This document shows, piece after piece, positions 41,001 through 49,964 of a stretch of 64,000 nt of DNA. The position numbers were made by a program, and so were the translations under genes. This DNA is from an uncultured Oscillospiraceae bacterium (GTDB taxonomy: Bacteria; Bacillota; Clostridia; Oscillospirales; Acutalibacteraceae): NCBI GenBank assembly GCA_900543555.1, contig UQRL01000002.1, forward strand, positions 1-64,000. The letters run 5' to 3'. The stretch's first letter is position 1; every line of letters starts with the position of its first letter. The notes beneath the pieces are model-generated. The model saw only the letters and a list, made by a program, of their open reading frames with translations, was not told the origin of the DNA and made no database searches.

Positions 41001-42500
41001 TTACTGGCGGGCCCACCCCATGCTGCGCCGGACACCCTCATGCCAGCGGGCCAGGTCGACCTCCCGCTTTTCCTGGGGATAGTCCGGCGTGAAGGCGGCG
41101 CTCTCCCGCCACAGGGAGGAGAGCTCTTCCAGGTCCTCCCACACGCCCACGGTCAGGCCCGCCATCATGGCGGAACCCAGGGCGGTGGTCTCCAGGCACT
41201 GGGGGCGGCAAACCCGGGCGTTCAGGATGTCCGCCTGGTACTGCATCAAAAACCGGCTGCGGGAAGCCCCGCCGTCCGCCCGAAGCTCTGGGATGGCCAC
41301 ACCGCTCTCCCGCTTCATGGCCTCCACCAGGTCGGCGCTCTCCAGGGCGATGCTCTCCAGCACCGCCCGGCACAGATGGGCCCGGGTGGTGCCCCGGGTG
41401 ACGCCCAGCAGGGCCCCCCGGGCGTACATATCCCAATAGGGGGCGCCCAGGCCGGTGAAGGCGGGCACGAAGCTGACGCCCCCCGCATCCGCTACGGTCT
41501 CCGCCAGCTGGTCCGCCTCCTGGGGGGTCTTGATGAGCTGGAGCTCGTCCCGCAGCCACTGGATGGTGCTGCCCGCGTTGAAGGCGCTGCCCTCCAGGGC
41601 GTAGGTGGTGCGGCCGTTCAGCTTCCAGCCGATGGTGGTCAGCAGCCCCTCTTTGGAGGCCACCGGCTTGCTGCCCGTGTTCATCAGAACAAAGCAGCCC
41701 GTGCCGTAGGTGTTCTTGGCCATGCCCTCTTCAAAGCAGCATTGGCCAAACAGGGCGGCGTGCTGGTCCCCGGCCATGCCGGCAATGGGGATCTCTTCCC
41801 CCAGCACATCGGCGCTGCACATGCCTACAATCTCCCCGCTCTCGCACACCCGGGGCAGGGCGCTACGGGGGATGCCCAGCTCCTTGAGCATGGCGTCATC
41901 CCAGCGCAGCTTGTGGATGTCGAACAGCATGGTGCGGGAGGCGTTGGTCACATCGGTGACGTAAGAGGCCCCATCGGTCAAGGAGTACACCAGCCAAGTG
42001 TCAATGGTGCCGAAACGCAGCCGGCCCTTATTCGCCAGCTCCCGGGCGGCGGGCACATTTTCCAGGATCCACTTCATCTTGGTGCCGGAAAAATAGGGGT
42101 CGATAATGAGGCCGGTGGTATCCTTGATGTAGGGCTCCATGCCGGCGGCGCGCAGGCGTTCGCACTCCGGGGCGGTGCGGCGGCACTGCCACACAATGGC
42201 ATTGCACACCGGAATGCCGGTTTGGGCGTCCCAAGCCACCGTGGTCTCCCGCTGGTTGGTAATGGAGATGGCCGCAATATCCCGGGCATGGACCCCGGCC
42301 TTTTCCACTGCCTGACGCATGGCGTACAGGGTGGTTTGCAAAATCTGCACCGCGTCGTGCTCCACATACCCCGGCTGGGGATAGATCTGGGGGAACTCCC
42401 GCTGGCCCATGCCGGCCACACCCCCGAAGGAATCGAACAGCACGGCCCTAGAGCTGGTGGTCCCCTGGTCGATGGATAAAATGTACTTGCCCACCATCAT
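41001..42500 (-). CDS. glpK: glycerol kinase
   Basis: 499 residues, FGGY family. The N-terminal signature is ILSIDQGTTSSRAVLFD (residues 7-23). Further motifs are TNQRETTV near 84, FSGTKMKWIL near 135, GMAGDQHAALFGQ near 259 and ADGGASRSRFLMQYQADIL near 408. It phosphorylates glycerol to glycerol-3-phosphate. ATG at 42500 (or 42497) follows GGAG. No glycerol facilitator or glycerol-3-phosphate dehydrogenase gene is adjacent, so regulation with a partner cannot be inferred. Confidence 0.97.
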   Translation of the reverse strand: MMVGKYILSIDQGTTSSRAVLFDSFGGVAGMGQREFPQIYPQPGYVEHDAVQILQTTLYAMRQAVEKAGVHARDIAAISITNQRETTVAWDAQTGIPVCNAIVWQCRRTAPECERLRAAGMEPYIKDTTGLIIDPYFSGTKMKWILENVPAARELANKGRLRFGTIDTWLVYSLTDGASYVTDVTNASRTMLFDIHKLRWDDAMLKELGIPRSALPRVCESGEIVGMCSADVLGEEIPIAGMAGDQHAALFGQCCFEEGMAKNTYGTGCFVLMNTGSKPVASKEGLLTTIGWKLNGRTTYALEGSAFNAGSTIQWLRDELQLIKTPQEADQLAETVADAGGVSFVPAFTGLGAPYWDMYARGALLGVTRGTTRAHLCRAVLESIALESADLVEAMKRESGVAIPELRADGGASRSRFLMQYQADILNARVCRPQCLETTALGSAMMAGLTVGVWEDLEELSSLWRESAAFTPDYPQEKREVDLARWHEGVRRSMGWARQ

Positions 42501-42568
42501 AACAAAAAACTCCTTCCCTTTTCCACCCGCCCCATTGGCGGGCTGTATCAGCAGCGCCTTCCGCCCGG

Positions 42569-43075
42569 TCAGCGCTTCCTTCTAAAAATGCGGTCCAGCA
42601 GGCCCTCTCCCTTGCCCACAATGTGGTAGCTTTTCAGCCAGGCGGGGTTGATCTTTTCCAGCACCACCTGGGGATATTTGTACTCCGAGGGCTTGCGCTG
42701 CTTCTTCAGGTCTTCTAAAATCTCGTTGTAGCGGCGGACGGTGAGCTCCTCACAGTCTGGCCGCAGGGATTTGTAGCTGCCGGGCTTAGTAAACTGAAAG
42801 GCATAGAGGAAGTCGGCCCACACGCCGTATTCCGTCAAATGAATAAACTTGTCCGGCACATCCAGGGTCAGCCGCACAGAGCCGGAGACCTTGCCCCCTG
42901 TGTTCTGCCGCCGCCCTTTGATGACTGCGAAAATGGGGCACTCGCATTTGAGGCCCAGCATATCAATCAGGGCATCGTACTCCCCCCGCAGGGACAGGTT
43001 GGGCTTGGCCCGGTAGATTTCCCCCGCCTTGAGAATGCGCAAAACCAACTTGGACTGATAGGTCTGAACGATCAT
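42569..43075 (-). CDS. unknown protein paired with ADP-ribosylglycohydrolase
   Basis: 168 residues, soluble, basic at the C-terminus (DRIFRRKR). The protein opens with IVQTYQSKLVLRILKAGEIYRA and has a central strand region (VRLTLDVPDKFIHLTEYGVWADFLYAF, about 68-94). The overall pattern faintly recalls DUF3841-type proteins, but I cannot assign a family. The start overlaps the stop of the ADP-ribosylglycohydrolase gene as ATGA, so the two are made together. A partner acting on the same modified substrate is a fair guess, nothing more. Confidence 0.75.
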   Translation of the reverse strand: MIVQTYQSKLVLRILKAGEIYRAKPNLSLRGEYDALIDMLGLKCECPIFAVIKGRRQNTGGKVSGSVRLTLDVPDKFIHLTEYGVWADFLYAFQFTKPGSYKSLRPDCEELTVRRYNEILEDLKKQRKPSEYKYPQVVLEKINPAWLKSYHIVGKGEGLLDRIFRRKR

Positions 43076-43935
43076 AATAAGCCGCCTTTCTCTTTTTCTT
43101 CCCTCTCCTGCCGCTGCTTCTCTTCCTGCTCCCGCTGGGCCTGCTCTTTGGTTTTAACGGCCCATTGGTACAAAAACTTATCAAACCGGCCGTTTTCATC
43201 GGGCTTGACCAAAAAGCGCTTTAACAGGGCCTCCTCATCCTGGCCGGTGCCGCCGTAAAAGGCGTCTGCAATGCCCCCCGCGATGCAGGCCACGGTATCC
43301 GTGTCGCATTTAATGCTGAACACATTGCGGATGCAGCTTTCCCAGTCCTCCGACTCCAAAAAGCAGCGGATGGCCAGGGGCATGGTGCCCATGGCCGTAT
43401 CGTCAAATTTGCCAAAGGGGCGGTAGAACGCCAGGGGCTTGCTGACCGGGTAGCAGAACCGCTTGCGGAAATACCGGGCCAGGTCCCGTTTCGAGGCGCC
43501 TGTGCGGGCCAAAAACACTGCCCCCGCCGTGGCTTGTGCCGCCCGGATCCCCTCCGGATGGTCGTGGGTGCAGGTAGAGCTGCGGGCCGCCTGGCCCTCC
43601 ACCGCCTCCAGCGTATCGAAATGCCAGCCGATGTAGCTGACCCGCATGGCGGAACCGTTGCCGTAGCTGTTATATCCCTTCTGCGAGCCGGAATTGAGCC
43701 AGTTCTTAAACATGGTGCCATAGCCCACCCGCGAATACCGCTTGCCGAACAGGGCGTAGGCTTTGGCATAGGGGGTTCCGGTGAGGATGGCATATTTGGT
43801 TGCCACCGTAAGCACGGTGTCATCAGTATAGGCACTCCGGGCCCCGAACAGGTCCACAGTGCGCCAGTCAAAGCCCTGGGGCTTGCTGAATTCAAAACGG
43901 GACCCCGCGATGTCCCCTAAGATTGCGCCGTACAT
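43072..43935 (-). CDS. ADP-ribosylglycohydrolase family protein
   Basis: 287 residues of the ARH/DraG fold. Metal-binding motifs are GDIAGSRFE near the N-terminus (residues 6-14), YTDDTVLT near 37 and the C-terminal CDTDTVACIAGGIADA (about 208-223). It should remove ADP-ribose from a protein or nucleic acid, or hydrolyse a related N-glycoside. The C-terminal 40 residues are Gln/Glu/Arg-rich and probably a coiled tail outside the domain. ATG at 43935 follows GGAGGCG. The next gene overlaps by 4 bases. Confidence 0.88.
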   Translation of the reverse strand: MYGAILGDIAGSRFEFSKPQGFDWRTVDLFGARSAYTDDTVLTVATKYAILTGTPYAKAYALFGKRYSRVGYGTMFKNWLNSGSQKGYNSYGNGSAMRVSYIGWHFDTLEAVEGQAARSSTCTHDHPEGIRAAQATAGAVFLARTGASKRDLARYFRKRFCYPVSKPLAFYRPFGKFDDTAMGTMPLAIRCFLESEDWESCIRNVFSIKCDTDTVACIAGGIADAFYGGTGQDEEALLKRFLVKPDENGRFDKFLYQWAVKTKEQAQREQEEKQRQEREEKEKGGLL

Positions 43936-43960
43936 GCAGCGCCTCCTTTCCGATGGGTAA

Positions 43961-44932
43961 TCAGCCCCGGGCGATGCGCACATCCCCTGAGGTGGTGGTG
44001 AAGGAAAGCAAAGGGCCGCCTCCCTTATAGAGGAAGCCTCCGCCCTGCCCCGAACCGGAAAAATCCGATGTAAAGTGGCCGGAAACACTGGAATGCCTTG
44101 CCTGGAAGCCATTGTTCTCCGGCAGGGTGAGGAAAATATCCCCCTGCACAGAGCCCAGCTCTCCTTCTGTGGGGCAGGCGGTCAGCTGGGCCCGCAGGGA
44201 ACCGGTGACGCTCTCCCCGAAAAGCCTGCCACCCACGCCCCGGTACTCAAGCGGGCCGGTGACCGTCTTCAAATGGCACTCCTCCGCACGCATGCCCACA
44301 ACCTGCACCGCGCCGGAGGTGCTCTTTACAGAAAGCTCCTCCGCCTGGCCCTGGGCCCACTGGATATCCCCGGACACAGTAGAGGCCTGGACCTGGCCGC
44401 CTGACACCCCGCTCAGAAGCAAGTCCCCGGAAAGGGAGCTTAGGGAGAGCTCTTGGGCAAAGGCCCCGGAAACGCTGACCTCCCCGGAGATGTTCCAGCA
44501 GGAGAGCTTCTCCAGCTGAGAGAGCAGCTCCGGCGGGACTTTCACTTCCACCCGCTTCTCCAAGTCCTGCAGGGCGCCCAAAGGCAGCAGGTCGCCGTTC
44601 CAGCCCACCTCCAGCACGCCGCCAGAAGAGGACAGGGCAAGCCGTTCCCCCTCTTCCAAGGGGCGGGAGGCGTACTCCGTCACGGTGATAAGGGGCCCCT
44701 CCCCCGGCATTACAGACACGGGTCCAGCAGCCCAGCGGACGGAAAGGCCCTCCACTCCATCCTGAGAGGGGTCCCAGGTGGTCTCATAGGAGTGCTCCCA
44801 CGAGGGAACCCCTGGGGAAGCCAGCTCCTCCAGCCCAAACCAGCCGGTGGAAGAACCCACCTCCAGCACCCCGGCTAAAAACAAGCCGCCCAGCACCCCG
44901 GCTGCAGCGGTAAAGGCCCATTTCTTTTTCAT
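43961..44932 (-). CDS. DUF4097 (adhesin-like) membrane-anchored protein
   Basis: 323 residues. An N-terminal membrane anchor (residues 4-27) precedes a beta-rich region with the repeated S-x-S-G-D/E/A pattern of DUF4097 (SGEVSVSG, SLSGDLLLSG, TVSGDIQWAQ, TSGAVQVVG, VTGSLRAQL, SVSGHFTSD, TTSGDVRIARG). This forms a left-to-right beta-solenoid outside the membrane. The function of the family is not established; members often lie near sensor kinases or DUF1700 proteins. It is 25 bp upstream of the ADP-ribosylglycohydrolase gene and probably the first gene of that unit. The stretch from 44933 to 45238 carries only the promoter region of the divergent gene. Confidence 0.85.
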   Translation of the reverse strand: MKKKWAFTAAAGVLGGLFLAGVLEVGSSTGWFGLEELASPGVPSWEHSYETTWDPSQDGVEGLSVRWAAGPVSVMPGEGPLITVTEYASRPLEEGERLALSSSGGVLEVGWNGDLLPLGALQDLEKRVEVKVPPELLSQLEKLSCWNISGEVSVSGAFAQELSLSSLSGDLLLSGVSGGQVQASTVSGDIQWAQGQAEELSVKSTSGAVQVVGMRAEECHLKTVTGPLEYRGVGGRLFGESVTGSLRAQLTACPTEGELGSVQGDIFLTLPENNGFQARHSSVSGHFTSDFSGSGQGGGFLYKGGGPLLSFTTTSGDVRIARG

Positions 44933-45091
44933 TGCCCTTCTCCTCTTTTCCCAACAGCGTCACGCCGTCCTTCAGGCTATATGATAATCTTACAATACCC
45001 CCGTCCCGCTGTCAATGGATTTTGCTGTACACGGCGCCCTGAAATGCCCCCTATTTTAGGAAGACCTTCTAAAAACCCGCGGAAAAAGAAA

Positions 45092-45120
45092 TTGTTTTCC
45101 GGCGCGTCCTATGCTATAAT
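45092..45120 (+). promoter_or_regulatory. promoter of the GHKL-like membrane protein gene
   Basis: TTGTTT (45092-45097), 17-bp spacer, TATAAT (45115-45120). Confidence 0.7.
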
Positions 45121-45238
45121 GGGAAAACAGAACTCAAGGAGGGCCCCGCGCGGCGGGGCTGGGCTCTGAGGGGAAGCATGAACGAAGGGGCTGCGCTAGG
45201 CGCGGCTTCCCACGGAATTGAAAAAGGGGATGCTGAAC

Positions 45239-46525
45239 GTGACAGAACTGGCTGTTGTTTTGCTGTGTACCGCAGGGCTGTATATGGCCCTGTTGGAGGA
45301 CCGCTTCCGGCTGTGGGCCACTGTAGCCTGCTATGGGGGCGCCTATCTGCTCTCTTTGGCGGTGGGCTGGGCGGTCCGCGCGCTGTTGGGCCCCACCTGG
45401 GCGGTAGCCGCCGGGGCGCTGGTGCTTTTCGGGGCCTCCCTGTTTCTTTCCCGAAACGGCCTGCTGGATAAGCTCTACCTTGCGATACTGGCTCTCTCCA
45501 ACACTCTGTACTTAGAGGCCTTTCTGCCCCTTCTTCTGGGGACGCTTCCCTTTTCCACCGCAGGGGCTTTTGCGGCGGTGGCCTCTCTGGTGGCAACCCT
45601 GCTGCTCACCGCCCTGATGGGGCTGTGCCTGTACCGGCCCTTCCGGCACTTCAGCGGGCGGGGCCCCTCGGCGTTTCTCGCGGGCATGTGCCTGCTGCAG
45701 CTGGCCGCCTGCGGCGTCAGCAACGGACGGGTGGATTTTCTCTTCCGGGCCCACATCCCGGCGGAACGGCTGCTGGCCGCCACCCTGCTGTACTTGGCGG
45801 TGCTCTTCGCCTTCCGGTCTGTGTACCAGGCGGGGCGCTACAGCCAGCGCGTGGCGGAGGAAGCCGCCCGCTCCACCATGCTGGAGATGGAATCCGGGGA
45901 TTTCCACGACACCCTGGCAGCTGTCAAGGAGGTGCGCGCCGCCCGGAAGGCCGGGGAGTATGCGCTGGACACCGTGCGGGTGATGCTGCAGGATGGCAGC
46001 GACACCCTGATCCCCCGCTACATCGCCTCCTTTAAGGAAAGCGGGGCGCGGCTTCCCATTCTGGCCACTTACAGCGAGAATCCCTATCTCAGCGCTGTCA
46101 TCGCGGTGAAGGCCGCCTTTGCCGCACAGAACAGCATCCATTTTGAGAGCAACGCCCTCGTGGGAGAGACGCCCCTCTCCACAGCGGAGCTGTGCGTGAT
46201 TGCCAACGAACTGCTGACCCGCGCCTGCGAAGACGCCGCTGCCTACCAAGGGGAGCGGCGGGTGCGCTTCACAGTTTTTCCCGGGGAGAACGCTCTGACA
46301 ATGGAGGCGGTCTATTCCGCCGGCCTGCCGGAACAGGAAAAATTCTCTTGGCGCGGAAAGAGCTTTTCCCAGCTGATGGAGTGGCTTTTCGAGGATTCCC
46401 CTGAAAGGGAAGAGACCCTGCAGGGCCTGGACAACACCCGGGAAATTGTGGAGCGGTACAGCGGAAAGCTCTCTGTTTCCGGCGCGGCGGGCGAGACGAT
46501 TCTGCGCCTGGCCCTGCGCTTCTGA
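45239..46525 (+). CDS. membrane sensor protein with degenerate GHKL ATPase domain
   Basis: About 428 residues. Six hydrophobic segments fill residues 1-200. They are followed by a helix with an HD pair (GDFHDTLAAVKEVRAARKAGEYA), as in the dimerisation part of AgrC/CitA-like kinases. A C-terminal GHKL-like domain has the N-box as CVIANELLTRACEDA (about 325) and the last G-box as LQGLDNTREIVERYSGKL (about 400). The usual GxGxG loops are poor, so kinase activity is doubtful. GTG at 45239 lies 9 bp after AAGGGG; earlier in-frame starts lack a site. No response regulator gene is adjacent. Confidence 0.75.
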   Translation: MTELAVVLLCTAGLYMALLEDRFRLWATVACYGGAYLLSLAVGWAVRALLGPTWAVAAGALVLFGASLFLSRNGLLDKLYLAILALSNTLYLEAFLPLLLGTLPFSTAGAFAAVASLVATLLLTALMGLCLYRPFRHFSGRGPSAFLAGMCLLQLAACGVSNGRVDFLFRAHIPAERLLAATLLYLAVLFAFRSVYQAGRYSQRVAEEAARSTMLEMESGDFHDTLAAVKEVRAARKAGEYALDTVRVMLQDGSDTLIPRYIASFKESGARLPILATYSENPYLSAVIAVKAAFAAQNSIHFESNALVGETPLSTAELCVIANELLTRACEDAAAYQGERRVRFTVFPGENALTMEAVYSAGLPEQEKFSWRGKSFSQLMEWLFEDSPEREETLQGLDNTREIVERYSGKLSVSGAAGETILRLALRF

Positions 46526-46636
46526 CACCATTTCACGCACCATACCGCAGCGATTTACAAGGAACAGCCGCAGGCTCCCTGCCGGGGACTTGCGGCTCTG
46601 TTTTGGAAACTGATTTTTGGAAAGGAACGATCCCCC

Positions 46637-47725
46637 ATGGAACAGACCCTTCATGTCACGCCGGAAATTCTGGAAGCCTTTGGCCTCTCTCCCCGGAACG
46701 AGGCTGTCCGCCTGAACGGCGGGCATATCAATGACACCTTTCTGGTGGAGGACGGCGGCCAGTTTGTCCTTCAGCGCATCAACCACTATGTATTCCCCTC
46801 CCCCCGGGACATCATGGAGAACATCGCCGGGGTGACGGCGTTTTTGCGGGAGAAGATCCGGAACCGGGGCGGCGACCCGGACCGGGAGACCCTCTCGTTG
46901 CGCTCCACCCAAGCGGGGGAGCCCTTGTTTGTGGACGGGAACGGGAACTTCTGGCGCTGCATGGCCTATGTGGTGGGGGCCCAGTCCTTTGAATCGGCGG
47001 AGAACGCCGCCATGCTGCGGGAGGCCGGCCGGGCCTTTGGAGAATTCCAGAGCCTGCTCTCCGGCTATCCGGCCCAAACCCTCCACGAGACCATCGCGGA
47101 CTTTCACAACACGCCGGTGCGCTGCCAGCAGCTTTGGCAGGCCGCTGCGGAGGACAAGGCCGGGCGGCTCTCTCAGGTGGAAGCGGAGCTGGCTTTTGCC
47201 AAGGCACGGGAGGGAGGCGCCTCCCTGCTGATGGATCTGCTGGGCCAGGGGAGGCTTCCTTTGCGGGTGACCCACAACGACACCAAGATCAGCAATGTGC
47301 TCTTTGACCGGGAGACGGGCAGGGCCCTGTGCGTCATCGACCTGGACACGGTGATGCCCGGCCTGTGCGCCTTCGACTTTGGCGACTCCATCCGGGCCGG
47401 GGCCACCACCGCCGCCGAGGATGAGGCGGACCTCTCTAAAGTCCACTTTGATCTGGAGCGGTTTGCGGCCTACACAGAGGGATTTCTCTCCGCCGCGGGA
47501 AAAGCGCTCACTCCCACAGAGCTGACCACCCTGCCCGACGGCGCCCTTCTGATGACCTTCGAGGTGGGCATCCGCTTTTTGGCGGACTATCTCAACGGGG
47601 ATGTGTACTTCCGCACCGCCTACCCGGAGCACAACCTGGTGCGGGCCCGAAACCAGTTCAAGCTGGTGGAGGAGATGGAGCGGAAGCGCCCCGGCATGGA
47701 CGCCCTCATTCAAAAATACCAGTAA
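46637..47725 (+). CDS. N-acetylhexosamine 1-kinase-like protein (aminoglycoside phosphotransferase fold)
   Basis: 362 residues of the APH/choline-kinase fold. The NahK-type signatures are GHINDTFLVE (residues 29-38), FVLQRINHYVFPSPRDIMENI (about 43-63), the catalytic loop VTHNDTKISNVLFD (about 213-226) and the metal motif VIDLDTVMPG (about 234-243). NahK phosphorylates GalNAc/GlcNAc at C1 in salvage of host glycans such as mucin sugars, so a role in hexosamine use is likely. No lacto-N-biose phosphorylase gene is adjacent. ATG at 46637 follows GGAAAGGAACG. It is followed by a terminator and an oxidoreductase gene. Confidence 0.85.
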   Translation: MEQTLHVTPEILEAFGLSPRNEAVRLNGGHINDTFLVEDGGQFVLQRINHYVFPSPRDIMENIAGVTAFLREKIRNRGGDPDRETLSLRSTQAGEPLFVDGNGNFWRCMAYVVGAQSFESAENAAMLREAGRAFGEFQSLLSGYPAQTLHETIADFHNTPVRCQQLWQAAAEDKAGRLSQVEAELAFAKAREGGASLLMDLLGQGRLPLRVTHNDTKISNVLFDRETGRALCVIDLDTVMPGLCAFDFGDSIRAGATTAAEDEADLSKVHFDLERFAAYTEGFLSAAGKALTPTELTTLPDGALLMTFEVGIRFLADYLNGDVYFRTAYPEHNLVRARNQFKLVEEMERKRPGMDALIQKYQ

Positions 47726-47730
47726 ATGAA

Positions 47731-47758
47731 GGCGCCCCATTGGGGGCGTTTTTCTTTT
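47731..47758 (+). terminator. terminator after the NahK-like gene
   Basis: GGCGCCCC-ATTG-GGGGCG with a TTTTTCTTTT tail. Confidence 0.85.
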
Positions 47759-47778
47759 GCGGTTTTGTGAAAAACCGC

Positions 47779-47807
47779 TTGCTTTTTGCCCCGGCGGGTG
47801 CTATGGT
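47779..47807 (+). promoter_or_regulatory. promoter of the Gfo/Idh/MocA gene
   Basis: TTGCTT (47779-47784), 17-bp spacer, TATGGT (47802-47807). Confidence 0.6.
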
Positions 47808-47845
47808 ATAGGCGGAAAAATTTTTTCTTTTGGGAGGACTATTCC

Positions 47846-48847
47846 ATGAAAATTGCAACTGTAGGGGCGTGGCACGTCCACACCCAAGAGTACGCGGAAG
47901 CCATCCAGAAAAACCCCAAGGCTCAGCTGTGCTGCCTGTGGGACGACAACCAGGAACGGGGCAAGGCTATGGCTGAAAAGCTGGGAGTGCCCTTCCAGCC
48001 GGACCTGGACGCCATTTGGGCCGACCCCACCATCGAAGGGGTGCAGGTGACTACCGCCACCAACCAGCACCGGGATATCCTGCTGGCGGCCGCCAAGGCG
48101 GGCAAACACATCTTCACCGAGAAAGTGCTGGCCCTGACCAACGAGGACGCCGAAGAGATTGCCCAGGCAGTGCGGGAGAGCGGCGTGAAGTTCACCATCT
48201 CCTACCCCCACAAGACCTGGCCCACCCTGAAGGCCGCCAAGGCCCTGGTGGACAGCGGCAAGCTGGGCAAGATCACCTACGCTCGGGTGCACAACTACCA
48301 CGATGGCAGCGTGCGGCCCCAGGCCGACGGCTCCCTGGGTTGGCTGCCGTCCCACTTCTATGACGCAGCCCAAACCGGCGGCGGCGCCATGATGGACCTG
48401 GGGGCTCACCCCATGTACACCCTGCACTGGTTCCTGGGAGAGCCCAAGAGCATCGTCTCTCAGTTCACAGAGGTGACCCACCGGGGCGTGGAGGACAACG
48501 CCGTGTCCGTCATTGAGTTTGAGGGCGGCGCCATCGGCGTGTCCGAGACGGGCTTTGTCACCAACGGCATTCCCTATGTGCTGGAGATGAACGGTACGGA
48601 GGGCGGCCTGATGGTGCACAACAACATTTTGGAGTACACCTGCGAAGAGACCGGCCGCAAGCTGGTGCAGGTAACCGACCTGCCCGAGAAGAGCACCATG
48701 CCCATCGACGCCTGGATTGACGCCTGCTGCGGAGAGGGCGAAGCCCCAAACGGCATCGATGACGCTGTGGCCCTGACCCGGCTGATGGTGGGCGCTTACG
48801 AGTCCTACCGCACCCAGCAGAAGTACCTTTTCCCCGCCGAAAAATAA
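47846..48847 (+). CDS. Gfo/Idh/MocA family NAD(P)-dependent oxidoreductase
   Basis: 333 residues. The N-terminal Rossmann domain (KIATVGAWHVHTQEY, residues 2-16) is variant, with GAWHVH in place of the usual GxGxxG. It is followed by the family EKVLALTNEDAEEI block (about 92-105; EKP in most relatives). The C-terminal alpha/beta domain has the catalytic His region GGGAMMDLGAHPMYTLHWF (about 181-199). Members oxidise or reduce sugars or inositols with NAD(P). The nearby NahK-like kinase suggests a sugar substrate, but this is circumstantial. ATG at 47846 follows GGGAGG. It is followed 37 bp later by a membrane protein gene. Confidence 0.88.
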   Translation: MKIATVGAWHVHTQEYAEAIQKNPKAQLCCLWDDNQERGKAMAEKLGVPFQPDLDAIWADPTIEGVQVTTATNQHRDILLAAAKAGKHIFTEKVLALTNEDAEEIAQAVRESGVKFTISYPHKTWPTLKAAKALVDSGKLGKITYARVHNYHDGSVRPQADGSLGWLPSHFYDAAQTGGGAMMDLGAHPMYTLHWFLGEPKSIVSQFTEVTHRGVEDNAVSVIEFEGGAIGVSETGFVTNGIPYVLEMNGTEGGLMVHNNILEYTCEETGRKLVQVTDLPEKSTMPIDAWIDACCGEGEAPNGIDDAVALTRLMVGAYESYRTQQKYLFPAEK

Positions 48848-48884
48848 GGCTCCTTCCACCACCGGCAGAAAGGAGGGCACCTCT

Positions 48885-49778
48885 ATGGCCGCTTCCAGAA
48901 GGACCTGGGCCCTGCCGGTCCTGTGCCTGCTGCTGGCGCTGGCCCTTCCCCTGCCCGCCAGGGCGGACACGGGGCCCAAGCCCTCGGTGAAAATAGAGTT
49001 CACCGGGAACACCGGCCAGCCCTATTACGCCACCCTGCTCTCCCGGGAGAGCTCCACAGGGCCCCAGTCCGCCTATGACCCGGAGTACCCGGAGAGCGCC
49101 CAGTATCCGGAGGGGCAAAAGGACATTTGGCAGGCCTTTGTGGACTATGAGGACCCGGACGGGTTTTACTTTCTCCAGTGGTTCTGGGAGTGCACCGGGA
49201 CGGACCTGCTGGACTGGAACTACCGCCCGCCCCAGGCATTCAAGGTCCTGGTGTTCTACCCAGAGACCGGGGAATACCGGGCCAGCGGGATCTATGAGCG
49301 GTACGCCTTTGACAGCTACTTCACGGTGGACCTGTCCCAGCCGGGGGAACTGCTGGCGGAAAAGAGCTATGACTTCCAGGGAGAAATCGTCTCCCTGGCG
49401 CTGCGGGCGGCTATCACGATCCTGATAGAGCTGGGCATCGCCCCGCTGTTCGGCTACCGGAAAAAGGCGCAGCTTGTGTATCTCCTCCAGGTGAACCTGG
49501 TGACCCAGCTGCTGCTGAACCTCCTGCTGAACTGGGCCAATTTCCAGTGGGGCCCCTGCGTGTTTGTGCCCTTTTTCTTTAACACCTCCGCACTGGTCTA
49601 CATGGCGCTGGAGGTGGGCGTCTGCTGCCTGGAAGCCTGGGCCTACCGGCGGGGGCTCCCCTCACGCGGGACCTGCACTTGGACGCACCCCCGCCCCGTG
49701 GCTTACGCTTGGGCAGCCAATCTCGCCTCTTTTCTTGCAGGCCTGTGCCTGGCCCGGGTGGTTCCCGGCATCTTTTGA
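48885..49778 (+). CDS. secreted-domain membrane protein, unknown function
   Basis: 297 residues. Signal peptide at residues 1-27 (ending ARA-D). An extracytoplasmic domain (about 28-165) is rich in Tyr, Pro and acidic residues and contains the conserved-looking KIEFTGNTGQPYYATLLS. Four hydrophobic segments follow between 168 and 295. I have seen this layout only in uncharacterised clostridial membrane proteins. The ATG at 48885 follows GAAAGGAGGG. It may be co-transcribed with the oxidoreductase gene upstream, and a terminator follows after 100 bp. Confidence 0.75.
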   Translation: MAASRRTWALPVLCLLLALALPLPARADTGPKPSVKIEFTGNTGQPYYATLLSRESSTGPQSAYDPEYPESAQYPEGQKDIWQAFVDYEDPDGFYFLQWFWECTGTDLLDWNYRPPQAFKVLVFYPETGEYRASGIYERYAFDSYFTVDLSQPGELLAEKSYDFQGEIVSLALRAAITILIELGIAPLFGYRKKAQLVYLLQVNLVTQLLLNLLLNWANFQWGPCVFVPFFFNTSALVYMALEVGVCCLEAWAYRRGLPSRGTCTWTHPRPVAYAWAANLASFLAGLCLARVVPGIF

Positions 49779-49874
49779 AAGCGCACGGGAAATTTGCACC
49801 GCCTTTGCAAGGATGAAAGTCCCTTCAACAGGCTCGCATCCCGTTGTCCCCCGCTGCCTGCGCGGCCTAACAGC

Positions 49875-49929
49875 AAAAAAAACACCCCCTCATGCAGGAA
49901 GCCGTGCTTCCGTGAGGGGGTGTTTTTTT
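49875..49929. terminator. bidirectional terminator
   Basis: AAAAAAACACCCCCTCA...TGAGGGGGTGTTTTTTT with an imperfect inner stem; it separates convergent genes. Confidence 0.9.
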
Positions 49930-49964
49930 ACAGATTGCAAGCTGTGCCCACCAGCAGGCGCTGG

